Positions 36,083 through 45,830 of a stretch of DNA of 64,000 nucleotides are shown here, one piece after another. Where the stretch lies: the NCBI GenBank assembly GCA_050295975.1, contig JBNKQR010000002.1, forward strand, positions 38,878 through 102,877, in the 5' to 3' direction. Made by a program: the position numbers and the translations under genes. The notes below the pieces were generated by a model. That model did not search any database, was not told the DNA's origin, and was given only the letters and a program-made list of their open reading frames with translations. Numbering within the stretch: position 1 is the first letter of the stretch; every line of letters starts with the position of its first letter. The DNA is from JAPHTQ01 sp050295975. GTDB taxonomy: Bacteria > Pseudomonadota > Gammaproteobacteria > Thiohalomonadales > Thiohalomonadaceae.

Positions 36083-39000
36083 TATTGATCGGAAGATACG
36101 GGAGCTGGAAGAAAACAACCGTATCCTGCAAATCGAGAATGATGAACTGGCTGAACGCGCCGAGGACACGCTGCTACTTGGCATGATCGCCGAGCAGATC
36201 GGCACGGCGGACGAGGTCGGGCAGGTGCTGGAGCGCTGTCTGGAGCGGATATCCGTGCTCAAAGACATCCCCTTCTGTGCCTGTTGTTCGCTGACCGGCA
36301 ACGAGGCGGTTGTGATCAAGTCCTACCTCTCTTTCAGCGACGAAGAGTTGATCAATCGTGCCATCGTATTGCCCGATGCCCTTTTGCAGGATATTGCCGA
36401 CGGCGAATTTCTCCCGGACAGCGGTGTCCGGGAGTGCGCCGGTCTATCCATCAAGCTTGCGTCCGGCTTTTTCAAACCCACGTCAGTATGCTGCATCCCC
36501 TTTGTCAGCCGACATTCAACTGCGAACCTGTTCCTGTTCGCGGATGACCGGACGGAGAACCATTTCCCACGGCTCTCCGACATGCTCCATCGTGTGGTGG
36601 AAATGACCGCAGCACGAATCGACAACATTGTCCTGCTCCAGGATCTGCGTGCGCTGAACCGGACGCTCGACAACACGATCGAGGAGAGAACACGTGAACT
36701 TCAGAAGCGCGAACATGAATTTCGTTCGTTGGCGGAGAGTCTGCCGGACAACATCGTTCGTCACGATCGGGAAGGAAGGGTCGTTTACATCAGCCCGGCG
36801 CTCGAAAAAACTCTGGGTACTGATGCCGCGAGAATGTTCGGTAAACGCATCCGCGAAATATATCCCGATGGGAGTTACGAAGTCGGCGCACAAGCCGTGG
36901 ATGCCGCCCTTGCCAGCGGCGAGAACGGAGAAATTGAATTTAGTATGCCCGTTCCGGGCAAGGGACCGATTGTTCATCAAATACGCACTGTCGTTGAGCG
37001 CGACGAGCAGGGCGAGGTAAGCGGCGTACTCTCCATCGGCCGCGACATTACCGAACGCAAGCGGGCAGAGGCGGCGCTGGCTGCGAGCGAACGGCAGTTC
37101 CGCAGCCTGGTAGAGAATTCCCCTGATAATATCATCCGTTATGACCGGCAATGCCGCCTCATTTACTACAACCCCATGATGGCGCAGACCCTGCCTTTCG
37201 ATGCAGAGCTGGCCCTCGGCAAGACGCCAACAGAGCTCGGCTTCGGCGACCCTGAAGTCAGCGCGGAGTACGAAAGGCACATCCGACAGGTACTGCAAAA
37301 CGGTGAGTCAAGTGACTTGGAACTGACTGTGCCGAATGCTCAAGACGAACCGCGTAGCAATCTTATCCGCTTTACCGCCGAATATGACACTGAGGGTGAA
37401 GTATCTGGCGTACTCGCTATCGGACGAGACATCACCACGCTCAAGCAAGCTGAGCAGGAACGCCAGCTTCATACTGATTTCCTCGCCAAACTGGATCGAA
37501 TCAACCGCGCTATACAGGGTGCCGAAGATATCGAAACCATGATGGGTAACGTTCTCGACGAAACGTTATCCATCTTCGACTGTGACCGCGCCGTTCTCGC
37601 CTACCCCTGCGATCCCGATGCCGCCACCTGGACGAGCCCGATGGAGAGGACAAATCCGGACTATCCTGGACTGGGGTCAATGGGTCTGGAGATACCCATG
37701 GATCAGGATGTAGCGGCGATGTTCGAATTAATGCTGAGGACGCCCGGAGTCGTCAAGTTTGGCCCAGGAACAGACAGGCCCCTGCCCGAAGCTGGCGAAG
37801 AGATCTACAGCATTAAATCGTTCATGGCCATGGCTCTTTTTCCCAAAACAGGCAAGCCGTGGCAATTGGGCCTTCACCAGTGCTCCTACGCCCGTATCTG
37901 GACAGAAGCAGAAGAGCAGTTGCTAATGGAGATCGGCCGTCGGCTTACAGATGGACTGAGCAGCCTGCTGACATTACGTGATCTGCGCGAAAGCGAGGCG
38001 AAATACCAGCGGATGTTCGATACCGCCAACGAAGGCATCTGGATTCAGGATGAAAATTTCGTTACCACCTTCATCAACGAACATATGGCCCAAATGTTGG
38101 GCTATAGCGCAGCCGAGCTGATAAATCACCCGGTCACTGAATTTATGACCGAAGAAGATGCACTCGATCATGCACGCAGGATGGAGGAACGACGGAAAAA
38201 CATTTCTGATGTCTATGAGCGTCGTCTGCTCCATCGGAATGGAAGCGATGTCTGGATGCTGATATCGGCGACACCTATATTTGAAGATGGCCAGTTCCGT
38301 GGCTCCTTTTCCATGCTCACGGACATTACAAAAATGAAGCAGGCGGAATCAAAACTCGCATCCAGCGAACAACTGTTCCGCACCCTGGTTGAACACTCAC
38401 CCGACTTCATCGCACGCTACGACCTGAATTTAAAGCGCATCTACATCAACCCGGCACTGCAGAATCTGTTTGAAGCATCACCTGATCAGGTGCTTGGTAA
38501 TACTCCCACGACGGTTTCACCCCTGAATGAACCGGAACGCTATATGGATGCTATCAGACAAACGATCGATACAGCATCTGAGCAGACCGATGAGTTTACC
38601 TTTCATCGTCCAGACGGCGATATCCGTTGGGCCCATATACGTTTCGTGCCCGAATTTGGTCTTGATGGCAAGGTTGCAACAGTGATGATGATTGCCAGTG
38701 ACATCACGCAACAAAAACAGGCCGAAGAAGCACAGCGAATTCGGACTCTATCTCTTGCCAACATGGACCGGATCAACCGTGCCATCCAGAGCGCAAACGA
38801 TCTGGAGACAATGATGGGTAAGGTACTCGACGAAGTACTCGACATCTTTGATTGCGACCGCACCTATTTGCTCTACCCCTGTGATCCCTCCGCAGAGTCA
38901 TTTTCTTTACCGATGGGACGCGCCCGTCCTGAATTCCCAGGCGTGAGTACAAGCGGCACAAATATCCCGAAAGATACAGAAATAACAAAGACGCAGAAAT

Positions 39001-42000
39001 TACTCCTGCAAAGTTCTGGCGCGCTCCAATTTGGTCCTGGAACAACTCACCCTGTTCCAGCCTCAACCTCTGAACGCTACGGCTTCAAATCTTTCATGGC
39101 CATCGCACTGTCCCCAAAAACCGGAAAGCCCTGGGAGTTCGGCATTCAGCAATGCTCGGATGCGCGTGTCTGGACCCATGATGAGGAGGTGCAATTCCAG
39201 GAGATCGCCCGCCGGCTCACCGACGGCCTGACCAGCATGCTGATACAGCGCGATCTGGTTGAAAGCGAGGCGAAATACCGTCGCATCGTGGATACGGCCA
39301 ATGAGGGCATCCTGATTCTGGATGAACATGCGGAGGTCGTTTTCCTTAACGCTCATCTGGCGAAAATGCTTGGTTACACGCTGGAAGAATTACAGGACCA
39401 CCATGTCACTGACTTTATGCTGCAAGAGGACCTGCCTGATCATCAACAGAAACTGACACGCCGTCATCAAAATTATGCCGAGACCTACGAGCGTCGCCTG
39501 ATCCGTAAAGATGGTTCAATCCTGTGGGCACTGATATCAGCCACACCCATTTTTGATGACAACCAATATCGCGGTGCGCTCTCCATGGTGACTGACATCA
39601 CTGAACGTAAACTCGCCGCAGATGCATTGCGTCACGAGCAGGCGTTACTGAACCGCATCATGGTAACCAGCCCGGTCGGCATCGCGATGGTAAATCGAGA
39701 GGGACAGATCACCTTCGCCAATCCTCAGGCAGAAAAGATCCTGGGATTGAACAAGGAAGCGATCACCCAGCGCAGCTACAACGCACCTGAGTGGCATGCG
39801 ACAACCATCGACGGTGAACCTATGCCAGACGAGGCGCAACCATTCAGTCGCGTGATGGCGGCACGTGAGCCGGTATTCGATGTCCAGCATGCGATCACCT
39901 GGCCGGATGGTCGCCGCGTGCTGCTATCGGTCAATGGCGCTCCAATTTTTGATGCGCAGGACGAGATCGAAGCTGTAGTCTTTACCATCGAAGACATCAC
40001 CGAACGCAAGCGTGTGGAAAAAGAGTTGCTTGATGCCCGCCTGCTCTTCGAAGGTGTAGTCGAACAGTCACCAGTACCTATGGCACTGGCAAAACCGACA
40101 GGAGAGCTGATCTTCAACAAGGCTTGCGCCGATTTCCTGCACACATGGGACGAACCAACGCTTGTTCCCGGTGTCAAGCTCCAGGAGATGAAACAACCAT
40201 GGCAGGATTACGACGCTGAGGGCAATCCCATGTCCGCCGACGATCTGCCACTCGCCAGGGCGTTACATGGTGAGATAACGAAAAATCTTGAATTACAGGT
40301 TATCAGGAAAGATGGCAGCCGTAAGTGGGAGATGGTAACCGGTTCTCCCATTTACGACAGTGAAGGTAATCTGGTTGCAGGCTTTGTTACCTTTCCTGAC
40401 ATTACCGAGCGCAAACGCAATGAAGCGATCAATGCGGCACGACTACACCTGATTCAATTCGCATTGACCCACTCGTTGGATGAGCTGCTGGAAGAGACAC
40501 TCAACCTGGCCGAGAAGCTGACCGACAGCCTTATCGGCTTCTACCATTTCGTCGATGATGATCAGATAACCCTCACTCTGCAGGCCTGGTCTGCCCAAAC
40601 CAAGACGAAATTCTGCAAGGCGGAAGGGGAAGGCCTGCACTATCCAATCGCGGACGCCGGTGTATGGGTAGACTGCGTGCGCGAACGCAAGACGGTCGTC
40701 CATAACGACTACGAATCACTTCCTCACCGCAAAGGGATGCCAGAAGGACACGCGCAGGTAATCCGCGAACTGGTAACGCCGGTATTTCGCGGTGACAAGA
40801 TCGTTGCGATTCTTGGGGTAGGCAATAAGCCGACCAATTATACGCAGAATGATATCGAGGCTGTGTCATTGATTGCCGATCTGGCCTGGGAAATCGCCGG
40901 ACGCAAACGCACCGAGGATAAGCTGCTGCAGTCAGAGCAACGACTTCGCCTACATGCGGATCAGTCCCCTCTGGGGTTCCTGGTATGGGATGAAAATTTC
41001 TGTGCAACGGATTGGAATGCCGCCTGCGAAAAGATTTTTGGTTACACCCGGGAAGAAGCACTTGGCCGTCATGCAAAAGAGTTAATCTTGCCGCCTCAGG
41101 TTCACGACCTGGCTGACGGCATTTTCCGTGAGCTGATGAGTCAGACTAGAGGCACACATAGTGTAAACGAGAACGTCACCAAGGATGATCACACCGTCAT
41201 CTGTGAGTGGTTCAATACCACTTTACGAGACAAAGACGGTAATGCGATCGGTGTCGCTTCAATCGTTAGAGATATCACCGAGCAGAAACAGAAAGAGGAA
41301 GAACTCCAGCGCTATCGTAACCACCTTGAAGATGTAGTGCATGAGCGCACCGATGAGTTGCGACTGGCACGCGATGCGGCAGAAGCAGCAAGCAAGGCCA
41401 AAAGCCTGTTCCTTGCTAACATGAGCCACGAACTGCGCACACCGCTCAACGCGATACTCGGTTTTTCCCAGGTGATGCAGCAGGATGAGAACCTGAGTAC
41501 CAACCAGCACGAAACCCTCGACATCATTAACCACAGTGGTGAGCACCTGCTCAAACTGATTAACGACGTGCTGGAGATCGCCAAGATCGAGGCCGGCAAA
41601 CTGCAACTGGAGAGCACGACCTTCGACCTGCAGGGCATGGTACGTGAAGTCGCCGACATGATGCGACTACGTGCACAACAGAAAGGGCTGGAGCTGGAAC
41701 TTGACCAGGCTTCTGAATTCCCGCGTTACATCAAGGGTGACGAGGCACGCTTACGCCAGATTCTGGTTAACCTCGTCAGCAACGCGGTGAAATTCACCGA
41801 AAAAGGCGGAGTGACCATTCGCCTTTGCACCAAAGAGAACAAGCAGCAGCATCTGTTGATTGAGGTCTCAGATACCGGCCCTGGTATTAGTAAGGAGGAC
41901 GGGCAGCGCCTGTTTAAACCGTTTGTGCAACTCCCTGAAGGGACAAGTCATGGTGGTACCGGACTTGGTCTCTCTATTGTTCGCCAGTTCGTTCAACTGA

Positions 42001-42773
42001 TGAAAGGCACAGTTGCACTGGAGAGTACTCCGGGTAAGGGCTCTATCTTCTGTGTTGAATTGCCCTTAGAAGTTGCCGAAGAGTCAGAAATCATCCAGTT
42101 GGGTGAGAAATATCAGGGTGATGTAACAGGGCTCGCGCCTGGTCAGCCTTCCTACCGCATCCTTATTGCCGAAGACCAGCACGACAACCAGTTACTACTT
42201 GAAAAGTTAATGACCGACATCGGTATGGAAGTGAAAATTGCCAATAACGGTGAGGAGTGCGTACAGATATTCAAAGAGTGGCATCCAGATCTGATCTGGA
42301 TGGACCGACGTATGCCTGTCATCGACGGCGTCGAAGCCACCCGGCGTATCCGAAAAATGCGTGGTGGCAAGAAGGTGAAGATCGTAGCCGTTACTGCCTC
42401 GGTGTTTAAGGAGCAGCAACCGGAACTGCTAGAGGCGGGTATGGATGATTACATCCGCAAGCCTTTCCAGTTCAATGAAATCTATGACAGTCTGGCGCAG
42501 CAACTGGGCGTTAAATTTACCTACCGCGAGGCTATCGCTGAACCCCTGCTGGCTCCCACACTGCTTACACCGACGAAACTGGCTACTATTTCTGGAGAGC
42601 TACGCGACGAGCTGCGCAACGCCGTAGAATCCCTGGATCGTGAGCGCATTCTTGCTGCAATCAACCATATCAGCGCTGTCGACAACGAATTGGGCCGCGC
42701 CCTATTACAACGAACCGACGAGTTCGACTATCCTAGTATTCTGGAAGCACTAAAAACCGTGGCCGGGGAATAG
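36066..42773 (+). CDS. Giant multi-sensor hybrid histidine kinase (PAS/GAF array)
   Basis: 2235 residues with no membrane helix. A short coiled coil and GAF-like region (1-200) are followed by PAS, PAS (215-470), GAF (480-640), PAS, PAS (645-895), GAF (900-1065), PAS x3 (1070-1445), GAF (1450-1615), PAS (1620-1745), HisKA with His1788 (MSHELRTPLNA), HATPase and a receiver with Asp2080 (LIWMDRRMP), then a helical tail. The GAF-PAS units at 480-765 and 900-1190 are near copies (ETMMG.VLDE, FDCDR, YPCDP, ESEAKY). It must integrate many cytosolic signals. The start overlaps the hydrolase gene; the HD-GYP regulator follows after 28 bases and is the likely output. Confidence 0.93.
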   Translation: MPQPDDIDRKIRELEENNRILQIENDELAERAEDTLLLGMIAEQIGTADEVGQVLERCLERISVLKDIPFCACCSLTGNEAVVIKSYLSFSDEELINRAIVLPDALLQDIADGEFLPDSGVRECAGLSIKLASGFFKPTSVCCIPFVSRHSTANLFLFADDRTENHFPRLSDMLHRVVEMTAARIDNIVLLQDLRALNRTLDNTIEERTRELQKREHEFRSLAESLPDNIVRHDREGRVVYISPALEKTLGTDAARMFGKRIREIYPDGSYEVGAQAVDAALASGENGEIEFSMPVPGKGPIVHQIRTVVERDEQGEVSGVLSIGRDITERKRAEAALAASERQFRSLVENSPDNIIRYDRQCRLIYYNPMMAQTLPFDAELALGKTPTELGFGDPEVSAEYERHIRQVLQNGESSDLELTVPNAQDEPRSNLIRFTAEYDTEGEVSGVLAIGRDITTLKQAEQERQLHTDFLAKLDRINRAIQGAEDIETMMGNVLDETLSIFDCDRAVLAYPCDPDAATWTSPMERTNPDYPGLGSMGLEIPMDQDVAAMFELMLRTPGVVKFGPGTDRPLPEAGEEIYSIKSFMAMALFPKTGKPWQLGLHQCSYARIWTEAEEQLLMEIGRRLTDGLSSLLTLRDLRESEAKYQRMFDTANEGIWIQDENFVTTFINEHMAQMLGYSAAELINHPVTEFMTEEDALDHARRMEERRKNISDVYERRLLHRNGSDVWMLISATPIFEDGQFRGSFSMLTDITKMKQAESKLASSEQLFRTLVEHSPDFIARYDLNLKRIYINPALQNLFEASPDQVLGNTPTTVSPLNEPERYMDAIRQTIDTASEQTDEFTFHRPDGDIRWAHIRFVPEFGLDGKVATVMMIASDITQQKQAEEAQRIRTLSLANMDRINRAIQSANDLETMMGKVLDEVLDIFDCDRTYLLYPCDPSAESFSLPMGRARPEFPGVSTSGTNIPKDTEITKTQKLLLQSSGALQFGPGTTHPVPASTSERYGFKSFMAIALSPKTGKPWEFGIQQCSDARVWTHDEEVQFQEIARRLTDGLTSMLIQRDLVESEAKYRRIVDTANEGILILDEHAEVVFLNAHLAKMLGYTLEELQDHHVTDFMLQEDLPDHQQKLTRRHQNYAETYERRLIRKDGSILWALISATPIFDDNQYRGALSMVTDITERKLAADALRHEQALLNRIMVTSPVGIAMVNREGQITFANPQAEKILGLNKEAITQRSYNAPEWHATTIDGEPMPDEAQPFSRVMAAREPVFDVQHAITWPDGRRVLLSVNGAPIFDAQDEIEAVVFTIEDITERKRVEKELLDARLLFEGVVEQSPVPMALAKPTGELIFNKACADFLHTWDEPTLVPGVKLQEMKQPWQDYDAEGNPMSADDLPLARALHGEITKNLELQVIRKDGSRKWEMVTGSPIYDSEGNLVAGFVTFPDITERKRNEAINAARLHLIQFALTHSLDELLEETLNLAEKLTDSLIGFYHFVDDDQITLTLQAWSAQTKTKFCKAEGEGLHYPIADAGVWVDCVRERKTVVHNDYESLPHRKGMPEGHAQVIRELVTPVFRGDKIVAILGVGNKPTNYTQNDIEAVSLIADLAWEIAGRKRTEDKLLQSEQRLRLHADQSPLGFLVWDENFCATDWNAACEKIFGYTREEALGRHAKELILPPQVHDLADGIFRELMSQTRGTHSVNENVTKDDHTVICEWFNTTLRDKDGNAIGVASIVRDITEQKQKEEELQRYRNHLEDVVHERTDELRLARDAAEAASKAKSLFLANMSHELRTPLNAILGFSQVMQQDENLSTNQHETLDIINHSGEHLLKLINDVLEIAKIEAGKLQLESTTFDLQGMVREVADMMRLRAQQKGLELELDQASEFPRYIKGDEARLRQILVNLVSNAVKFTEKGGVTIRLCTKENKQQHLLIEVSDTGPGISKEDGQRLFKPFVQLPEGTSHGGTGLGLSIVRQFVQLMKGTVALESTPGKGSIFCVELPLEVAEESEIIQLGEKYQGDVTGLAPGQPSYRILIAEDQHDNQLLLEKLMTDIGMEVKIANNGEECVQIFKEWHPDLIWMDRRMPVIDGVEATRRIRKMRGGKKVKIVAVTASVFKEQQPELLEAGMDDYIRKPFQFNEIYDSLAQQLGVKFTYREAIAEPLLAPTLLTPTKLATISGELRDELRNAVESLDRERILAAINHISAVDNELGRALLQRTDEFDYPSILEALKTVAGE

Positions 42774-42801
42774 CCACCACCCACACGCATTGAGAGACAC
42801 T

Positions 42802-43833
42802 ATGGCCACTGCCAGTACCAACTACATTCTCGCCGTTGATGATACCCCGGCATCGTTACGCCTGCTCACCGATATCCTCAGCGGTGAGGGCTATTCTGTA
42901 CGTTCCGCGATTAATGGTGAACTGGCTTTAAAGGCTGCCATCGCACAACCACCACACTTGATCCTGCTTGACGTCAATATGCCGGGCATGGATGGGTTCG
43001 AGGTCTGCCGTCGTCTGAAGCAGGAACCCCCGTTAGTTGATGTGCCGGTTATCTTCGTCAGCGCTCTTTCCGAAATGCAGGACAAACTTAAGGGTTTTGA
43101 TATCGGTGGCGTGGACTATGTCACCAAGCCATTTCAGCGTGAAGAGCTGCTGGCGCGAGTACGCACCCACCTGGAGCTCTACAACCTGCGAAATCATCTG
43201 GAAGAGGTGGTGGATGCACGCACCCACTCGCTGAAGGAGAGCGAAAACAGGCTACAGAAAAACCTGTTGGAGACCGTCTCGGCTGTCGCTGCCATGGTCG
43301 AATTACGTGACCCTTACACTGCCGGTCACCAGAAGCGCGTTGAACATATCGCTGATGCCATTGCCCATGAACTCAACCTGCCGCAGCAGCAAATTGAAGG
43401 CATTAATCTTGCCGCGGTGGTACATGATGTAGGTAAGATCCATATCCCATCCGAGATCCTCAGCCGCCCGGGGCGGCTTAGCGATGTGGAATTTTCCCTG
43501 ATCAAGCAACACCCAGAGACAGGCTATGACATCCTCAAAACCATTGATTTTCCCTGGCCCATCGCCGAGATGGTACGCCAGCATCATGAACGCATGAATG
43601 GTTCAGGTTATCCCCAAGGGCTCCACGGAGATGAAATTCTGCTGGAAGCGAGGATCCTGGCTGTAGCTGACGTCATCGAAGCGATGGCATCGCACCGCCC
43701 TTACCGTCCAGGCCTGGGCTTAGAGGCCGCTTTGAAGGAGATTCAGGATAACCGTGGCGTGCTGTACGACCCCACCGTTACCGATGCGGCGCTGACCCTA
43801 TTCCGTGAAAAGGGCTTTCAGCTCGACATCTAA
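42802..43833 (+). CDS. HD-GYP response regulator, probable c-di-GMP phosphodiesterase
   Basis: 343 residues from the ATG at 42802 (GAGAG upstream); a TTG at 42790 is an alternative. Receiver with Asp57 (LILLDVNMPGMDG) and Lys in YVTKPFQ, coiled linker, HD-GYP with HDVGK (His208, Asp209) and HHERMNGSGYP. Follows the giant kinase in one probable operon. The HD-GYP half is nearly the same as in the protein at 3218-5743. Confidence 0.92.
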   Translation: MATASTNYILAVDDTPASLRLLTDILSGEGYSVRSAINGELALKAAIAQPPHLILLDVNMPGMDGFEVCRRLKQEPPLVDVPVIFVSALSEMQDKLKGFDIGGVDYVTKPFQREELLARVRTHLELYNLRNHLEEVVDARTHSLKESENRLQKNLLETVSAVAAMVELRDPYTAGHQKRVEHIADAIAHELNLPQQQIEGINLAAVVHDVGKIHIPSEILSRPGRLSDVEFSLIKQHPETGYDILKTIDFPWPIAEMVRQHHERMNGSGYPQGLHGDEILLEARILAVADVIEAMASHRPYRPGLGLEAALKEIQDNRGVLYDPTVTDAALTLFREKGFQLDI

Positions 43834-43912
43834 ACACAAGCAACACAGCAATACCTGTCAGGAAACGAAACCCATGCTCAGGCAAAGTTGTTCCCGTTGA
43901 GAAGGAGAGGCA

Positions 43913-44779
43913 GTGAACGGGGCAGCAAAAAGTGTGTACGCAAAGCGATTCGACAAGGTGCTCGATTACATCGACAGACACCTTGATGAACCATTAAGCG
44001 TTGAACAACTGAGCAGTGTTGCAAATTTTTCCAAGTACCATTTTCACCGACAGTTTTCTGTTTATACCGGTGTTAATGTATTCCACTATGTTCAGTTACT
44101 TCGTCTTAAGCGGGCATCATATCGACTCGTTTTTGAGTCACATGTTCGAGTGATCGACATCGCTCTACAGGCCGGTTTCGAGAATCCGGAATCATTTTCC
44201 CGCGCGTTCAAAAAGGCCTTTGGCCAGTCCCCTTCTCAATTCCGTAAACAGCCAGCATGGCTGCCATGGACCGAAAAGTATCAATTTCAGAAACGATCAA
44301 GGGGAAGAATGATGAATGTAGAAATCGTCGAATTTGACGAAACCCGAGTGGCGGTCAAAGAGCACCGCGGCAATCCTGCTTTACTTAATGACTCTGTGAA
44401 GGTCTTTATCGACTGGCGTAAATCCACCGGACTATCGCCGGTAAAGAGCAGTGACACATTCGGTATCGCCTATGATGATCCTAATACCACCGAAGCATCA
44501 CAATTTCGTTTCGATATCTGTGGTGAGGTAGATGAACCGATACCGGAAAATCTGCAAGGTGTAGTTAATAAAACCATTCCCGGCGGTCGAGTCGCGCGTG
44601 TGCGTCATCATGGTTCACACGAACGTATCGATGAAGTCGCCTACTATCTCTACCGCGACTGGTTACCTGAAAGTGGTGAAGAGTTGCGTGACTTCCCAAT
44701 CTTCTTTCACTACCTCAACCTGATCCCTGAGACGCCGGAGCATGAATTGATCACCGATATTTATCTCCCGCTGAAGTAG
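43913..44779 (+). CDS. AraC-family regulator with GyrI-like ligand domain
   Basis: 288 residues, GTG start with a strong ribosome site (AAGGAGAGG). Two helix-turn-helix units of the AraC type occupy residues 10-110 (LSVEQLSSVANFSKYHFHRQF and ALQAGFENPESFSRAFKKAFG). Residues 135-288 form a GyrI/SOUL-like effector-binding domain (Rob/SbmC type, with VEIVEFDETRVAV and HGSHERIDEVAYYLY). Such proteins sense small, often toxic, hydrophobic molecules. No obvious target next to it. Confidence 0.88.
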   Translation: MNGAAKSVYAKRFDKVLDYIDRHLDEPLSVEQLSSVANFSKYHFHRQFSVYTGVNVFHYVQLLRLKRASYRLVFESHVRVIDIALQAGFENPESFSRAFKKAFGQSPSQFRKQPAWLPWTEKYQFQKRSRGRMMNVEIVEFDETRVAVKEHRGNPALLNDSVKVFIDWRKSTGLSPVKSSDTFGIAYDDPNTTEASQFRFDICGEVDEPIPENLQGVVNKTIPGGRVARVRHHGSHERIDEVAYYLYRDWLPESGEELRDFPIFFHYLNLIPETPEHELITDIYLPLK

Positions 44780-44979
44780 ATAGCTATTCCTACTTAAAAT
44801 AGTCCTGCAGAACTGGCTGTGTTTTTTACGGTTACTGCTTGCTACGACATATTCTTCTGCTAGCCTTTCGTTACGACCTCTATGAGGTGCTCACGAGCCA
44901 GTATGATGTGATTACACTTGTATGGCTAATACCTGTTCCCTGGTCACACAAATACATATGAAATATAGGAGCTATTAAA

Positions 44980-45495
44980 ATGTCGCCGCGACTGCGTAAG
45001 GACTACCACTCTCATCCCCAAGGAAGTTGGGTCGCAATCCTGGCACTTCTCCTTCTGACCAGCTGTAGTAGCGATCCTAATTCCTGGGAGCCGCAACAAC
45101 TTTCGAATGAAAGAGCATCCGACCGTCACAGAATAGAGAGCAAACGCCTCAAAACGTTCATGAACACCCTCTACCAGACAGTGTATGTGCCAGGTGGAAA
45201 CGCCAAGAATACCGATGAACGTCGTCGTCAAGCACTTCAACTTGCAGATGGTGTCGAAGCCATGTCAGGAAGAGTCCTCGCCCTGCCTGATGATAGGAAT
45301 GGACCTAGATTATCGGTCATGCAAATGGTTGTCTTTGAGCGTCAGGCAATCGACTTGGGTAAGAAGGCAAAAGAGATCCGTACGATTGCGAACAAAGAGC
45401 GCATGGATGGGCTAAATGATGCCATCGACGACCTGGTCGAACAGTGTGACTATTGCCACCGGACTTTCCGCCCCAATAGAACAACAGCACCATAA
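44980..45495 (+). CDS. Cytochrome c'-like lipoprotein
   Basis: 171 residues, ribosome site TAGGAGCT. The N-terminus carries a signal with lipobox LTSC (Cys29), so it is probably a lipoprotein. The body is helical and ends with a single heme site CDYCHRTFRP, matching the C-terminal CxxCHxxFR pattern of cytochrome c'. In that family the heme binds NO or CO or shuttles electrons. Function here is unproven. Gap 44780-44979 upstream shows no gene. Confidence 0.75.
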   Translation: MSPRLRKDYHSHPQGSWVAILALLLLTSCSSDPNSWEPQQLSNERASDRHRIESKRLKTFMNTLYQTVYVPGGNAKNTDERRRQALQLADGVEAMSGRVLALPDDRNGPRLSVMQMVVFERQAIDLGKKAKEIRTIANKERMDGLNDAIDDLVEQCDYCHRTFRPNRTTAP

Positions 45496-45631
45496 GCACA
45501 TGATCAATCTTTCTCTCTTCGATACCACCATATCGATAAATAAACCATGCTTAAATATATATCTCGCCTGATAGCCGTTTCTCACATTTCGATACCTTCA
45601 ACATAAAGGAGGTAACACCAAACTGATTTAA

Positions 45632-45763
45632 CAGGCCATCGTAGACCAGGATGAGACTCGGAAAGAGGGGAATATCGACGAGTATGGCCACGAAGGCTTT
45701 ATCGTTATCAATGCCAACAATGCGAGAAAGTACAATACTGCAGATTCAGAACTTATAGTTTGA
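45632..45763 (+). pseudogene. Possible gene remnant
   Basis: An open frame of 43 codons after a TAA, with protein-like composition (NIDEYGHEGFIVINANNARK) and a TGA end. A good ribosome site (AAAGGAGGT, 45606-45614) lies upstream but no start codon follows it in this frame. It may be the end of a decayed gene; the rest of the 45496-45830 gap shows nothing else. Confidence 0.25.
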
Positions 45764-45830
45764 TGAAACCATCATTGTATTCAAGGAAAATACGGGGCTT
45801 GTATACAGCTCAACAAACTTTGAGAAAAAC

